NCBI GenBank assembly: GCA_000406005.1
Contig: ASZN01000008.1
Location: forward strand, 87,899-151,898
Direction of reading: 5' to 3'
Length of the DNA stretch: 64,000 nucleotides
Origin: Candidatus Poribacteria bacterium WGA-3G
Lineage (GTDB): Bacteria > Poribacteria > WGA-4E > WGA-3G
Made by a program: the position numbers and the translations under genes. Positions 53,428 through 62,778 of this stretch are shown piece after piece. Position 1 is the stretch's first letter. Each line of letters starts with the position of its first letter. Under the pieces are notes generated by a model. It was not told where the DNA came from. It saw only the letters and a program-made list of their open reading frames with translations, and made no database searches.

Positions 53428-54942
53428 TTAGAAATGTGTTGGCGGTTCGCTGTGTTTCAGTTCCCATAAAATGTGTCCGAATTCAGATGCCCCGGCTGCG
53501 TTACCTCTGATGAGTTCAGCATCAATACCCCAAGCGAGTTTGTAGGCGGCGAGGACTTGCGTCAGCGAATTTTCGATGCTACCGTAACAGAGCAATGCGA
53601 CGGTACCGCCGCCCCCGCCCCCGGTAATCTTGGCGCCGTAGATACCACCTTGTTCTCCAATTTTTTCAGCGATGCTGACGAGTCCATCAACTTCGGGTGA
53701 ACCGAGTCCTGCGAGGTCTCGGTAACTTGCGTTGGATTCATACATAAGTTTCCCTGCTTCCCTGAGATAGGCTTGGATATGTTCTCGGTCGCTGTTAGCG
53801 TTTTTTATCATGGTGATAAATTGCTTGGTGCGTGCGTTTTCATAAATCATGTGTTCGACTCGGCTTCTCACGGGATATAATTTTCCCGGTTCCACCTGCG
53901 TCGCTGTATCAACAGTTTCGCCGTACTTTCCGAGAAATTCTTCGCCAAGGATTTCTTCAGGTAATAGATGTTCGCACTGCTCACGAAATTCGTGTACAGA
54001 AATATTGCACAAGTAGTTATCTGCCAATGCGTCCGAGATATTGTGAGTATCGTTGTTTTTATCAGCATCCGATTCAAAAGCGTCCTTCAAGATCGTCAAT
54101 CCCATGAAAGCCCCGATGCGTGTGTCAATATAAGCAGTGCTTGATGTGCTTCTTCGGACTTTCGTATAGATACCGATGAAACTGACGTTTGAGGGAGACG
54201 CAACAGATTCGAGAATCTTGTCTGGTTGACAAAGGATCGAGAGAATTTTTGTTGAAGTGCCAACGGCAGCGGTTACCTGGTCCATGATTCCGCAGGGTGC
54301 GCCGGCGACCCGATTTTCGACGATTTGTGCGAGGCGCGCTATCTCGAGTGCGCCGAGTTCTAAGTTATAGAGTTGATTAAGAGCCATCAACGTTGCGACT
54401 TCAACAGCGGCAGACGAGGCGATACCGCCGCCTATTGGAATATCGCTTTTGATAATTAGAGTGGCACCGTGAGGCAACTGGTCAATCTTTTCTTCCTTGA
54501 GGAGTACATAAAATGCGCCGAGTATGTAGCTTGCCCATGCTGCGCTCGGTTCTTGGTTGAAGTGTTCCTGCATCTCTGTATAGGTTTTGAGGGTGCCGTT
54601 GGTATAGAAGTTATCAAACGAAAGATGAAAGTTTGATTTAAATTGGCTTCCTGCGCGGAGTGTAATCGCGCAAAGGTTTCTGTCCGCTCTGGCTTGGCAC
54701 GCAGCGATTGCGGTGCGGTCAAGCGTCATCTCAAAGACATTCGCGCCACAGTAATCCGCAACGCCCCCCATAATATCAAGTCTTGCTGGTGCGTGCGTCA
54801 CAATGACCTGTCCACCTTTTTGTAAACCGAAGGTTGAGAAGAGTTCTGGTGAATCTTCCTGTAAAAGATATTCTAACTCAAGGACCTGAAAGGATTTTAC
54901 TTTAGGACCGTGGAGTTGTTCAACTTTCATTTCTCTTTCCAA
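53428..54942 (-). CDS. GHMP kinase, L-arabinokinase/galactokinase-like
   Basis: 504 residues, cytosolic sugar kinase. Motif 1 HAPARLDIMGGVADYCGANV binds substrate, motif 2 PIGGGIASSAAVEVATLMAL is the ATP-binding loop, and motif 3 is GAKITGGGGGGTVALLC. VAGAPCGIMDQV includes the catalytic Asp region. The DIMGGVADY signature is closer to L-arabinokinases than to galactokinases (GEHTDY). Substrate stays open. Confidence 0.88.
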   Translation of the reverse strand: MEREMKVEQLHGPKVKSFQVLELEYLLQEDSPELFSTFGLQKGGQVIVTHAPARLDIMGGVADYCGANVFEMTLDRTAIAACQARADRNLCAITLRAGSQFKSNFHLSFDNFYTNGTLKTYTEMQEHFNQEPSAAWASYILGAFYVLLKEEKIDQLPHGATLIIKSDIPIGGGIASSAAVEVATLMALNQLYNLELGALEIARLAQIVENRVAGAPCGIMDQVTAAVGTSTKILSILCQPDKILESVASPSNVSFIGIYTKVRRSTSSTAYIDTRIGAFMGLTILKDAFESDADKNNDTHNISDALADNYLCNISVHEFREQCEHLLPEEILGEEFLGKYGETVDTATQVEPGKLYPVRSRVEHMIYENARTKQFITMIKNANSDREHIQAYLREAGKLMYESNASYRDLAGLGSPEVDGLVSIAEKIGEQGGIYGAKITGGGGGGTVALLCYGSIENSLTQVLAAYKLAWGIDAELIRGNAAGASEFGHILWELKHSEPPTHF

Positions 54943-55126
54943 CTAAGACTTTCTTACACTGTTGTTTTTGACTACCCCTTTCTCAAATTCTGGCGTGTCT
55001 GGTCTGGATACACCGGTTCTTCCACAAAATCCACGCCTCGGATAGCTGCTTATCCTCAATGTTACACGAATTCTGTGAATTTAGCAAGTCTTTTTTGTTG
55101 CGGTTCGTTGTTGAAAACAGGCGAGG

Positions 55127-56737
55127 TTATGGATTGACGACCCTAACACTTTCACCATCTTTCAGGGAATGTTGTCCGGCTATGACGATGGCTTCGCCTT
55201 CATTAATTCCGCTGAGTACCTCCGCTTCGCCGCCACGTAAGAGTCCGACTTCTACAGGACGGCGTTGACTTACGCCATTCTCAACGACAAAAACATTTTG
55301 GGACTTCGCGTCCGTATCACCGATGAGTGAGGTGCGCGAGATGATGATTGCATCCGTGTGGACCTTGACAGGCACGGTGACTTTCGCGAACATCCCCGGT
55401 TTAATGGTTCCTTGGGGGTTGTCAATAAGGATTTCAACGTTTGCGGTGCGCCGCATGACTTCTAAGGTCGGACTGATGAAAACGATGCGACCGGACATCG
55501 GTGTCTCTATCCCATCAATTTCTATTGTAGCCTGCTGATTGAGTTGTAATTCGCTCAATTGTGCCTCAATGACATCAACGGAGGCTTTCACTGTATCAAT
55601 ATTGACGATCTCGAAGAGCGGTGCTGTCGGTACTGCCATTCCACCTAAATCTAAGTGGCGTTTGGAGACGATCCCTGAAATTGGGGCGTTGATTGTAGCA
55701 TCCTTCAAGCGTTTTTGTGCCAATCTGAGCGCGACTTCTGCTTGTGTGCGTGCCGTTTTCGCTGATGTGATTTCTGCTTCCCAACTCTTTGCATTCTCCA
55801 AGGCTTCGACGGACATTAGCCCTGCGCGTGCGGTTTCGACCTGTGAACGGGCAAGTTCGATGTCTTTCTCCCAGGTTTTCGTAGTCGCTTGTGTCTTTGC
55901 CAACCGTAAAGAGGCTTCCGCTTGTTGCACCTGGCCTTCCATTGCCTGAATATCTTCGGGGCGTGCGCCGTTATCAATCAGTAAAAGTTGTTCGAGAGCG
56001 ATCTTATGCTGTGCGCCAGCGATGTCCAACTGTGTCTTCGCGCCCTCAAGGGATTGTTGGCTGATGGCACCGTTTTCAAAGAGTTGGAGCATCCGGGTGT
56101 GGTTGCTTCTGGCATTGGCGAGGTTTGCCTCGGCTTGACTCAACCCGGCTTCTGCCTGCCGTCTGTCCTCATCTCGTGCCCCACTTTTAATTTTTTCAAG
56201 GTTCGCGACAAGCGATCCCAAGGCGGCTTGTGCCTGATCAATCTGTGTGACCGTCCGGATTTCGGAGAGGTCCACGACTTGCTGAAGTGCGATTTCAGCG
56301 GCTCGGTGTTGTGCCTTCGCCTGTGTGACTTGTGCGCGGACACGGACCTCCGCGAGCTTCTGTGCTTGTGAGTGAGCGGTCTCTGCGGCTTCAAGCGTTG
56401 CCTCGGCTTGCTGGACCGCGAGTTCTAATTCTTCACGTTCTATAGTCGCAAGCGGTTCATTTTTCTGGACAGTGTCGCCTTCGTCAACGTTTAGTTCAAT
56501 AATACGGCCAGCGATCTTAGGGAAAACGTTAACCTGTGATTCTGCTTGAATCGTCCCCGACAATCCGAGTTCGGAACGGATTTCGCCGCGTTTTGCTTTC
56601 GCAATTTCGACAGGTTTAAGTACGGCTACAGATTCTATCTGTTCGGTTTCTGGGTTCGGCGATTTCAGGAACCGTGGTAAGACAAGGATCGCTGCGATCG
56701 CTAATACTATGAGGATGATAATCAGTACGTTCTTCAA
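55127..56737 (-). CDS. HlyD/RND-type periplasmic adaptor
   Basis: 536 residues: one N-terminal helix, the biotinyl-lipoyl half KIAGRIIELNVDEGDTVQKN, a very long alpha-helical hairpin (about 90-345) with repeated AEANLANARSN-like heptads and GARDEDRRQAEAG and GARPEDIQAMEGQ, then DATINAPISGIVSKRHLDLG and the beta-barrel part. It links an inner-membrane pump with TolC. TolC is next upstream; no pump gene is adjacent on either side. Confidence 0.9.
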   Translation of the reverse strand: MKNVLIIILIVLAIAAILVLPRFLKSPNPETEQIESVAVLKPVEIAKAKRGEIRSELGLSGTIQAESQVNVFPKIAGRIIELNVDEGDTVQKNEPLATIEREELELAVQQAEATLEAAETAHSQAQKLAEVRVRAQVTQAKAQHRAAEIALQQVVDLSEIRTVTQIDQAQAALGSLVANLEKIKSGARDEDRRQAEAGLSQAEANLANARSNHTRMLQLFENGAISQQSLEGAKTQLDIAGAQHKIALEQLLLIDNGARPEDIQAMEGQVQQAEASLRLAKTQATTKTWEKDIELARSQVETARAGLMSVEALENAKSWEAEITSAKTARTQAEVALRLAQKRLKDATINAPISGIVSKRHLDLGGMAVPTAPLFEIVNIDTVKASVDVIEAQLSELQLNQQATIEIDGIETPMSGRIVFISPTLEVMRRTANVEILIDNPQGTIKPGMFAKVTVPVKVHTDAIIISRTSLIGDTDAKSQNVFVVENGVSQRRPVEVGLLRGGEAEVLSGINEGEAIVIAGQHSLKDGESVRVVNP

Positions 56738-56807
56738 TTTATTTCTCCTTTTTTCCCGATAACCGACATTTTAGGTTAGGACGGACGCATTTTTTATCAG
56801 TTAGGGA

Positions 56808-56830
56808 TCGCGAGTTCATCTCGCTCCTAC
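56808..56830. repeat. GTAG-type REP (GCGAG stem)
   Basis: ATCGCGAGTTCATCTCGCTCCTAC; the minus strand starts GTAGGAGCGAG. Sister copy at 61579-61603. Confidence 0.65.
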
Positions 56831-56849
56831 TATATTAGGTAAGTGTCTG

Positions 56850-58268
56850 TTATTGTAGGGTTTGTCCGATTGCTTTTTCTAATCTTGCCAAGCCGACGAC
56901 GTAATCGTGGTATGCCTGGAGACGATTGACTTCTGCTTGTGCCAATGCAAGTTGCGTGTCTGTTAAAGCGACAGTGGTAATGATCCCATTTTGGAATTGA
57001 AGATTCGCAATACGTACGCTCTCTTGTGCTTGGGTGACTGCTTCGCGTTGGACTTCAATCCGTGTCTGTGCGCCAATTAGGTTGAGATAGGCATTGCGTA
57101 CTTCAAACTCAACACCCGTTTTGACTTGTGCACCACCGAGTTGGAGTTGTTTCAAAACGGATTCGGATTGTTGGATAGCTGCGCTGGTTGCGAACCCATC
57201 AAAAATGGGGATATTGATTTGGACACCGAGGCTCCAAATCCGGTTCATCTGTGTGAGTCTTTCATTCTGTGAGATTTGATAGTTTGTGAAGAAGCCGAGG
57301 TCAGGAAGTCGCCGAGTTTTGGCAACATCGACCTGTTTGCGTGCTGCATGTTCACCGAATTGCGTGCGGTGTACCTCTGGACGGTTTTTAAGTGCCTGCT
57401 CTATAAGTGTATCAAGATTTAGGGGTGGCATCTGCTGTTTTTCTTGGATTTCAAGTGTGCCTTTAACAGATACATTTTCGGCGAGGGGTATGTTAAGGAC
57501 TGTTTTATATGCGTCTTTGGCAGTTACCGCGGCGTTCTCGACACGCACGAGTTGGGACTGAGCGTTTGCGAGTTGGACCTTTGCTCGAAGCACATCAAAA
57601 TCGGTTGCGGCACCCGCCTGAAGTGAGGTTTCAGCGATTCCGAGTTGCTTTTCAACAAGGGTAACACTTTGCTGTGCGACCCGTACAAACTCTCGCGCGA
57701 TCAATGCGCCATAGAACGCTTCGGATACATCTAAACGGAGTTGATTGTATGCGGCATTAACATCCTGCTGGACTGCCTGATAGTTGAGTTTTGCGGCTTG
57801 GTAACCGAAATAATAACGTCCCCAAGCGAAGACCGGTTGTGTGAGATTGAGCGTGCCTTGTAGATTATGGTGTGCGCCAAATTCAAGTTCAATGAGATCG
57901 GCTTCGTTATCGGTGCTGGGTTGTGGCATTTCGTCTGTTTCTCCACCGGGCGTGGGGAAACCGAAACCGCCTTCGGCTTGAATTACGGACTTTTGTACAT
58001 CTTTAAAATAGGTATAGTTTCCGTTTGCTGTAATTCTGGGCAAGAGCCCGGCGCGTGCGGTACGGACTTGCGCCTCGGCGGCTTTTAGGTTTTGCTCAGC
58101 AGTTTGAACGGTAAGATTGTTCTCTTTGGCAATCTCAATGCTCTCTTCTAACGTCAGACTCCGTGTTTCTTGTGCCGCAGCAGATAGATTTATTAGGAAT
58201 ATTAGAAAGGCTCCAATACATAAAAAGTAGCGGAACCGTAGTGGATTCATTGCGGTTGTATCCTCCAA
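56850..58268 (-). CDS. TolC-family outer-membrane efflux protein
   Basis: 472 residues: signal peptide (cleavage near SAAA), then two repeated OEP domains with LTLEESIEIAKENNLTVQTA, AEQNLKAAEAQVRTARAGLLPRI-type coiled coils and PVFAWGRYYFGYQAAK, and again IPIFDGFATSAAIQQSE. Forms the trimeric exit duct. Precedes the adaptor gene by 112 bases in the same direction. Confidence 0.93.
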   Translation of the reverse strand: MEDTTAMNPLRFRYFLCIGAFLIFLINLSAAAQETRSLTLEESIEIAKENNLTVQTAEQNLKAAEAQVRTARAGLLPRITANGNYTYFKDVQKSVIQAEGGFGFPTPGGETDEMPQPSTDNEADLIELEFGAHHNLQGTLNLTQPVFAWGRYYFGYQAAKLNYQAVQQDVNAAYNQLRLDVSEAFYGALIAREFVRVAQQSVTLVEKQLGIAETSLQAGAATDFDVLRAKVQLANAQSQLVRVENAAVTAKDAYKTVLNIPLAENVSVKGTLEIQEKQQMPPLNLDTLIEQALKNRPEVHRTQFGEHAARKQVDVAKTRRLPDLGFFTNYQISQNERLTQMNRIWSLGVQINIPIFDGFATSAAIQQSESVLKQLQLGGAQVKTGVEFEVRNAYLNLIGAQTRIEVQREAVTQAQESVRIANLQFQNGIITTVALTDTQLALAQAEVNRLQAYHDYVVGLARLEKAIGQTLQ

Positions 58269-58302
58269 TGTTAGGTGAAAGTGGGTTCTTACGACGGTCC
58301 AT

Positions 58303-58397
58303 CAGGCGGGGTTCCAAACTCGGCCTGCAAGAGCGGATGCCTATTTAAATTTCTACATATTATCTTCGTCAGGCGGGGTTCTAAACCCCGCCTGCAA
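58303..58397. repeat. Two GCAG-type REP copies
   Basis: CAGGCGGGGTTCCAAACTCGG at 58303 and AGGCGGGGTTCTAAACCCCG at 58371, both followed by CCTGCAAG, with similar downstream GGTGCCTA or GGATGCCTA. Same family as 7443-7600. Confidence 0.85.
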
Positions 58398-58418
58398 GGG
58401 GAGGTGCCTAAGTCGTAT

Positions 58419-60302
58419 CTAATACCGAATGATAGTTGTAGCGTCGCCGATTGCCCAGAGTTGACCACTCGGTGTTTGAACGAGGTCACGAAGATTGTTT
58501 GAGGTAGGCGACTGCTGGATTAGCCATGTAACACCGCCATCGGTTGTATAAAGGATAACACCATTTTCGCCGACTGCCCAACCTTCTTTGGCATCGCGGA
58601 AAAGAATCGCATTGAGGTTCACGTCGGTTGGCACATTCTGATCGATCCATGTGTTCCCGCCGTCCGTGGTTACCATAATGGAACCAAGTTCACCGGTGAC
58701 CCAAGCGTTCTGTGCGTCTACGGCGTGGATGTCGTTCCAGCGTGGACCTTGCAGTATGGGTGTCCAGCTAAGTCCGCCGTCCGCCGTTTTTGCGATGGTT
58801 CCGGCATCTCCGACGACCCAACCGACTTTATCGTTTATGAAGTGAACGCCGTAGAGGTTGTTAAAGCCTGCGCCTGTCATCATGGGGTCGCAATCTTGCC
58901 CGATCCATGTTTCGCCGGCATCAGTGGTATGCATGATTCTGCCGGTTTCTCCGACTGCCCATGCGTGTGTTGCGGTGCCGAAACTCATGGCGTAGGACCC
59001 CATAGCACTCTTCCAACTCGTCATCGGGTCATTGAATTGGATCCGTTCGGCTGTGCCGTGGCCTTCATCGCGTGCGTCACTGACACCGGTCCAAGTCATG
59101 CCGCCGTCTTTTGTTTCAGCCAATGCGGCGTTACTTCCGACGATATAGCCTTTGTTTGCATCAACGAATCCGACCCCGAAGAGTTCAAAAACGTTTCCAC
59201 TATTTTGTGGTTTCCATGTTTCACCGCCGTCATTTGTGTGTAAGACGCTCCCTGCAAGGCCGACTGCCCAACCGAGCCTGTCATCATGGAAATGGGCGGC
59301 ACGAAGTTCGCTTGTGCTTGAGATAACATCCCACGTTTCGCCGCCATCTGTAGTGTGGAGGATAGTTGCCTTATCACCGACGATCCATGCTTCCGTTGTG
59401 CTGAGCATGTGAACGCCTTGGAGTCGAGCGGCAACAGGGCGAGGTTCAACGGGTGCCCAAGATATTCCGCCATCGGTTGTGCGGAGAATCACGCCGAATT
59501 CTGCGGCGGCGATCCCGATATTTTCATCAGCAAAGTGAACGTCCCAGATCGGTTCGGGCATTCCGTTAGAGTTCGGGACTCTGCTCTCTTGAACGGCCCA
59601 TTCCTTACCGTCAACGGTTGCGACGACAGCGCCGCCAGCACCGACGGACCATCCGACTTTGTTGTTTAGCATGGAAATGGCATCAAGTGTATTGACGGTT
59701 GCACTGGTCTGGAATTCCCACGTCTGTCCACCGTTGCTGGTATGAAGGATGGTTCCACCACCCCCTGCTGCCCAACCGATTTCAGGACTGACAAAGTCGA
59801 TACCTTCAATTGTGTTGTTGGTATCAATGGTTTGTTGTACCCAAGTGGTGCCACCGTTTTTTGTGTTGATGATGAGTCCGCCATCTCCGCTTGCCCATCC
59901 GTGGTCTTTATCGGCAAAGGTGACAGCCAAAAGTGCGGTCCTGGTGCCTGTATTCTTTTTCATCCATGTCTGCCCGCCGTCTGTTGTCTTCAGTACTGTG
60001 CCGTTATCGCCGACTGCCCAACCGACTTTTGGGTCAATAAAACGGATCTTTTTTAATTCGACTTCAAGCGGTAGCGGTTGCTGATTCCATGTTGCGCCGC
60101 CGTCCTTGGTATGTAGAATTGTTGCGCTGCTCCCGACGATCCACCCGTGTTGGGCATCAACAAAAAAGACATCGGAAAAGCTTGCCTGCCACTTAGATTC
60201 GCTGACCGTCTCCCACGCTTTTTCTGCGAGTGCGAAAGGCGCGATAGAAAGCAGCAGCAAGACTCCGAAAATAGATAGTATTCGCTTTCTCTGTTTCATC
60301 AA
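58419..60302 (-). CDS. Secreted Ycf48-like Asp-box beta-propeller protein
   Basis: 627 residues: signal peptide 1-26 (IFGVLLLLSIAPFALA), then about a dozen Ycf48-like blades, each with an Asp box such as HTKDGGATW, KTTDGGQTW, NTKNGGTTW, RTTDGGISW and HTNDGGETW and a GWAVG motif. Ycf48 helps photosystem II assembly, but similar proteins occur widely in non-photosynthetic bacteria. Shares the Asp-box repeat type with the sensor half of the sigma fusion. Confidence 0.9.
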   Translation of the reverse strand: MMKQRKRILSIFGVLLLLSIAPFALAEKAWETVSESKWQASFSDVFFVDAQHGWIVGSSATILHTKDGGATWNQQPLPLEVELKKIRFIDPKVGWAVGDNGTVLKTTDGGQTWMKKNTGTRTALLAVTFADKDHGWASGDGGLIINTKNGGTTWVQQTIDTNNTIEGIDFVSPEIGWAAGGGGTILHTSNGGQTWEFQTSATVNTLDAISMLNNKVGWSVGAGGAVVATVDGKEWAVQESRVPNSNGMPEPIWDVHFADENIGIAAAEFGVILRTTDGGISWAPVEPRPVAARLQGVHMLSTTEAWIVGDKATILHTTDGGETWDVISSTSELRAAHFHDDRLGWAVGLAGSVLHTNDGGETWKPQNSGNVFELFGVGFVDANKGYIVGSNAALAETKDGGMTWTGVSDARDEGHGTAERIQFNDPMTSWKSAMGSYAMSFGTATHAWAVGETGRIMHTTDAGETWIGQDCDPMMTGAGFNNLYGVHFINDKVGWVVGDAGTIAKTADGGLSWTPILQGPRWNDIHAVDAQNAWVTGELGSIMVTTDGGNTWIDQNVPTDVNLNAILFRDAKEGWAVGENGVILYTTDGGVTWLIQQSPTSNNLRDLVQTPSGQLWAIGDATTIIRY

Positions 60303-60463
60303 ATTTCACAGCGTCAAAACCTACCACTCTGGTATAGCATCAACGCTAACCTCCTTACTTCGTTGAGCGGGCTTGCGAGTAACGCCCTCCGTTTTAGGTA
60401 TACATAATACGCTTTGATAGAACCGTGAACTGAAGTGTATATAAACACTCCATTCTGTGTTAT

Positions 60464-60493
60464 ATGATACCACGTCTTATCAATTTATGTCAA
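60464..60493 (-). promoter_or_regulatory. Sigma-70 type promoter of the propeller gene
   Basis: Minus strand TTGACA (60493-60488), 18 bases, TATCAT (60469-60464), about 160 bases before the start codon. Confidence 0.5.
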
Positions 60494-60586
60494 ACGAAAA
60501 GTATCAGTTGTTAATTAGCACGCCACACGGATTTTGGTATTACGGAATTGCAGTTGTGAGATGCCCTGAAGTCCTGAGAAAATTGA

Positions 60587-60615
60587 TTGACACAAACCCG
60601 GGTTTCTGGCATAAT
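60587..60615 (+). promoter_or_regulatory. Sigma-70 promoter of the LamG gene with palindrome in the spacer
   Basis: TTGACA at 60587-60592, 17 bases, CATAAT at 60610-60615. The spacer contains a perfect 12-base palindrome, AAACCCGGGTTT (60595-60606), a possible operator. Confidence 0.6.
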
Positions 60616-60770
60616 AATTAGACGTATAGTTTCAAATAGGTCTCGCAAACTTGCTGCATCTGGTTTGCGGAAATATGGAAATTTTAATAGATAGGAGATT
60701 CCGATGGGTAGTACGGCTGGCTTGCCCGCCGTTTTCCCTAAAATCGAACGAACACAAGGAGATAAATTAC

Positions 60771-61544
60771 ATGTTCCTAAGAATATCAATGCTATTTTTG
60801 TTTATTGTGTGCCTCTTTATCACTATTCCTTTCGTGGATGCACAACTTCCGTTAGACGGTGTTGTGAGTTATTGGCCTTTTGATGATGGTACGGGTGCAG
60901 ACGTTTTAGGTGATAACGATGGCGAGCTGATGGGGAATCCGAAATCTGTCGCGGGCAAAGTCGGGAAAGCACTTGAATTTGATGGCACGAATTCCGTTCA
61001 TATCCCCGGTACGGATTCTTTAGACTTCGCTGGTGAAAAAGAGATGAGTGTTACTGTTTGGTTGAATGCCGACAATGATAGTCCTGTGGAAGGTGTCGTG
61101 GCTGGCTGCTGTGGCACGATTGTCGCGCAGCGAGATATGAGCGGTTGGGCATTACGGTTTGATGGTAGGAATGCCGGTCAAGAGATGGAATTCATTGTTC
61201 AACCCGGTTGGCAAGGAGATGGCGGTTTTGGAGTGCCTACCTTTGACGCAGGGTCGTGGCATCATCTCGCTGGCGTTGTCGCGGACAAAGAGATGTTCAT
61301 CTATGTTGATGGTAAATTAGAAAAAGAGATGGGTTACAACGGTCCGATGTCTACCACTGGAACGGAAACGGAGATCGGACACGCCGTTGACGGCGGTTTC
61401 ATTGGTATTATTGATGAGGTTATGATTTACAATAAAGCACTCTCAGCGGATGAAGTCGAGCAAATTTTTGAGGCGGAAGGTCTTCCTGTACAACCGCAGG
61501 GGAAACTCGCGACGCGTTGGGGAGACATTAAAACTTCGTTCTAA
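60771..61544 (+). CDS. Secreted LamG/concanavalin-like domain protein
   Basis: 257 residues from ATG 60771 (AAGGAG upstream). Signal peptide 1-24 (cleavage near VDAQ). One LamG_3-type domain (about 28-235): VVSYWPFDDGTG, ALEFDGTNSVHIPG, MSVTVWLNAD, WHHLAGVVADKEMFIYVDG, GFIGIIDEVMIYNKALSADE. Ends in KLATRWGDIKTSF. Probable binding of polysaccharide at the surface, inferred from the fold. Confidence 0.92.
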   Translation: MFLRISMLFLFIVCLFITIPFVDAQLPLDGVVSYWPFDDGTGADVLGDNDGELMGNPKSVAGKVGKALEFDGTNSVHIPGTDSLDFAGEKEMSVTVWLNADNDSPVEGVVAGCCGTIVAQRDMSGWALRFDGRNAGQEMEFIVQPGWQGDGGFGVPTFDAGSWHHLAGVVADKEMFIYVDGKLEKEMGYNGPMSTTGTETEIGHAVDGGFIGIIDEVMIYNKALSADEVEQIFEAEGLPVQPQGKLATRWGDIKTSF

Positions 61545-61578
61545 GGCTACGTCAGGTCAAAGTCGCAGGTTATAGAAA

Positions 61579-61603
61579 GCGCGAGCACAGCTCGCTCCTA
61601 CAA
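61579..61603. repeat. GTAG-type REP (GCGAG stem)
   Basis: GCGCGAGCACAGCTCGCTCCTAC; the minus strand starts GTAGGAGCGAG. Lies between the LamG and dehydrogenase genes. Confidence 0.65.
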
Positions 61604-61638
61604 GGATATGAAAGTTGTGAAAGGATCATTTTATTATT

Positions 61639-62697
61639 ATGGAACCCGTAAAAGTTGGTGTGATTGGGTGCGGTGTTATTGGCAGTCGACATCTGAGTAT
61701 CGCGTCGGAGGCATCACATATTGAATTAGTTGCAGCGGCAGATTTAATCGAGAGCAATAGAGTCAGGGCTGCTGAACGTTTCGACCCCCCGGAAATGTAT
61801 GACAACGACATCGATCTGCTCGACGATGATGATGTTGAAGCAGTGGTACTCGCGTTTCCGACGCAGTATCGGACTGAGGTTGCCTTGCGTGCTTTTGAAA
61901 GAGGCAAGCATGTCCTGATTGAGAAACCGATTGCGATGAACGCTGCTGAAGTTGAACAGCTCATCGCTGCGCGTGGCGACTTAATTTCAGGATGTTGTTC
62001 CTCGCGTAACCGTTTCAGACCCGCTGCCGAGCTTGCAACGCAACTCATTACGTCAGGTGGTTTAGGTGAACTTCGGAGTGTCCACTGCCGCGCGCTTAGA
62101 GGCGCGGGAAAAGAGCCGGAGACACCACGTCCGGCTTGGCGATTGACGAAATCCCTCAACGGGGGTGGTATCCTCGTTAACTGGGGATGCTATGATCTCG
62201 ATTATCTGCTCGGTATTACAGGTTGGCAACTCAAACCGCAGACCGTATTTGCGCAGACGTGGACGATACCGCCGGTATTTGAATCGCATATTGCTGCGGG
62301 TTCGGATGCGGAAACGCACTATACTGCGCTCATCCGATGTGAAGGTGGCATTGTGTTCAGTGTAGAACGCGGTGAGTTTATGACGATGCACAGACACGAA
62401 GGTTGGGAAATTATCGGCACGGAAGGTTCGCTCAAGTTGACGATGGGTGATGGGAAACCGGAGAACGTCATCTATGATCGTACAACCACAGAAGGTGGTG
62501 TTGAATCGACAACTCTCTCGGAAGTAGGTGAGGCACCGGAACCGGAACACAGCACGCCGCTGTCCGATTTTGCTGCGGGTATACGCGAAAACCGGCAACC
62601 GTTGACGAGTCTGGAAAACGCGCTTGTTATGCAAAAAATAACCGATGCTATCTACGCCTCTTCAGAAACAGGAAAGGCTGTGGAGATAGCGGGATAG
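61639..62697 (+). CDS. Gfo/Idh/MocA family oxidoreductase
   Basis: 352 residues. Rossmann motif VGVIGCGVIGSRHLSIA, ELVAAADLIE, catalytic-Lys motif LIEKPIAMNAAEVEQL intact, and C-terminal domain ILVNWGCYDLDYLLGITGW. NAD(P)-dependent oxidation of a sugar or inositol; substrate unknown. In contrast to the paralogue at 24975-26165, it keeps the EKP lysine. Confidence 0.93.
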   Translation: MEPVKVGVIGCGVIGSRHLSIASEASHIELVAAADLIESNRVRAAERFDPPEMYDNDIDLLDDDDVEAVVLAFPTQYRTEVALRAFERGKHVLIEKPIAMNAAEVEQLIAARGDLISGCCSSRNRFRPAAELATQLITSGGLGELRSVHCRALRGAGKEPETPRPAWRLTKSLNGGGILVNWGCYDLDYLLGITGWQLKPQTVFAQTWTIPPVFESHIAAGSDAETHYTALIRCEGGIVFSVERGEFMTMHRHEGWEIIGTEGSLKLTMGDGKPENVIYDRTTTEGGVESTTLSEVGEAPEPEHSTPLSDFAAGIRENRQPLTSLENALVMQKITDAIYASSETGKAVEIAG

Positions 62698-62738
62698 AGT
62701 TCTGCGGTTTTCGATAGGTTGGAATCGTTTTTTGTGGT

Positions 62739-62758
62739 GGCGAGGTTGAGGCCTCGCC
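62739..62758. repeat. Short hairpin GGCGAGG...CCTCGCC
   Basis: A perfect seven-base stem with a TTGAGG loop, between two convergent genes. It could serve as a terminator for either, although no T-run follows it, or be another REP member. Confidence 0.45.
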
Positions 62759-62778
62759 AGCGGTTATGTGGGCTGCCT

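Larger units (their letters stand above)
60303..60770. other. 468-base divergent intergenic region
   Basis: Contains divergent promoters for the propeller gene (60464-60493, minus) and the LamG gene (60587-60615, plus), and no recognisable gene or repeat. Confidence 0.65.

Noticed and set aside
62062..62634. 190-residue minus-strand open frame
   Set aside because: It lies fully within the Gfo/Idh/MocA gene on the other strand and has no recognisable domain.
62739..62758. Hairpin as a rho-independent terminator
   Set aside because: The stem is good but no T-run follows on either strand, so it is listed only as a repeat.
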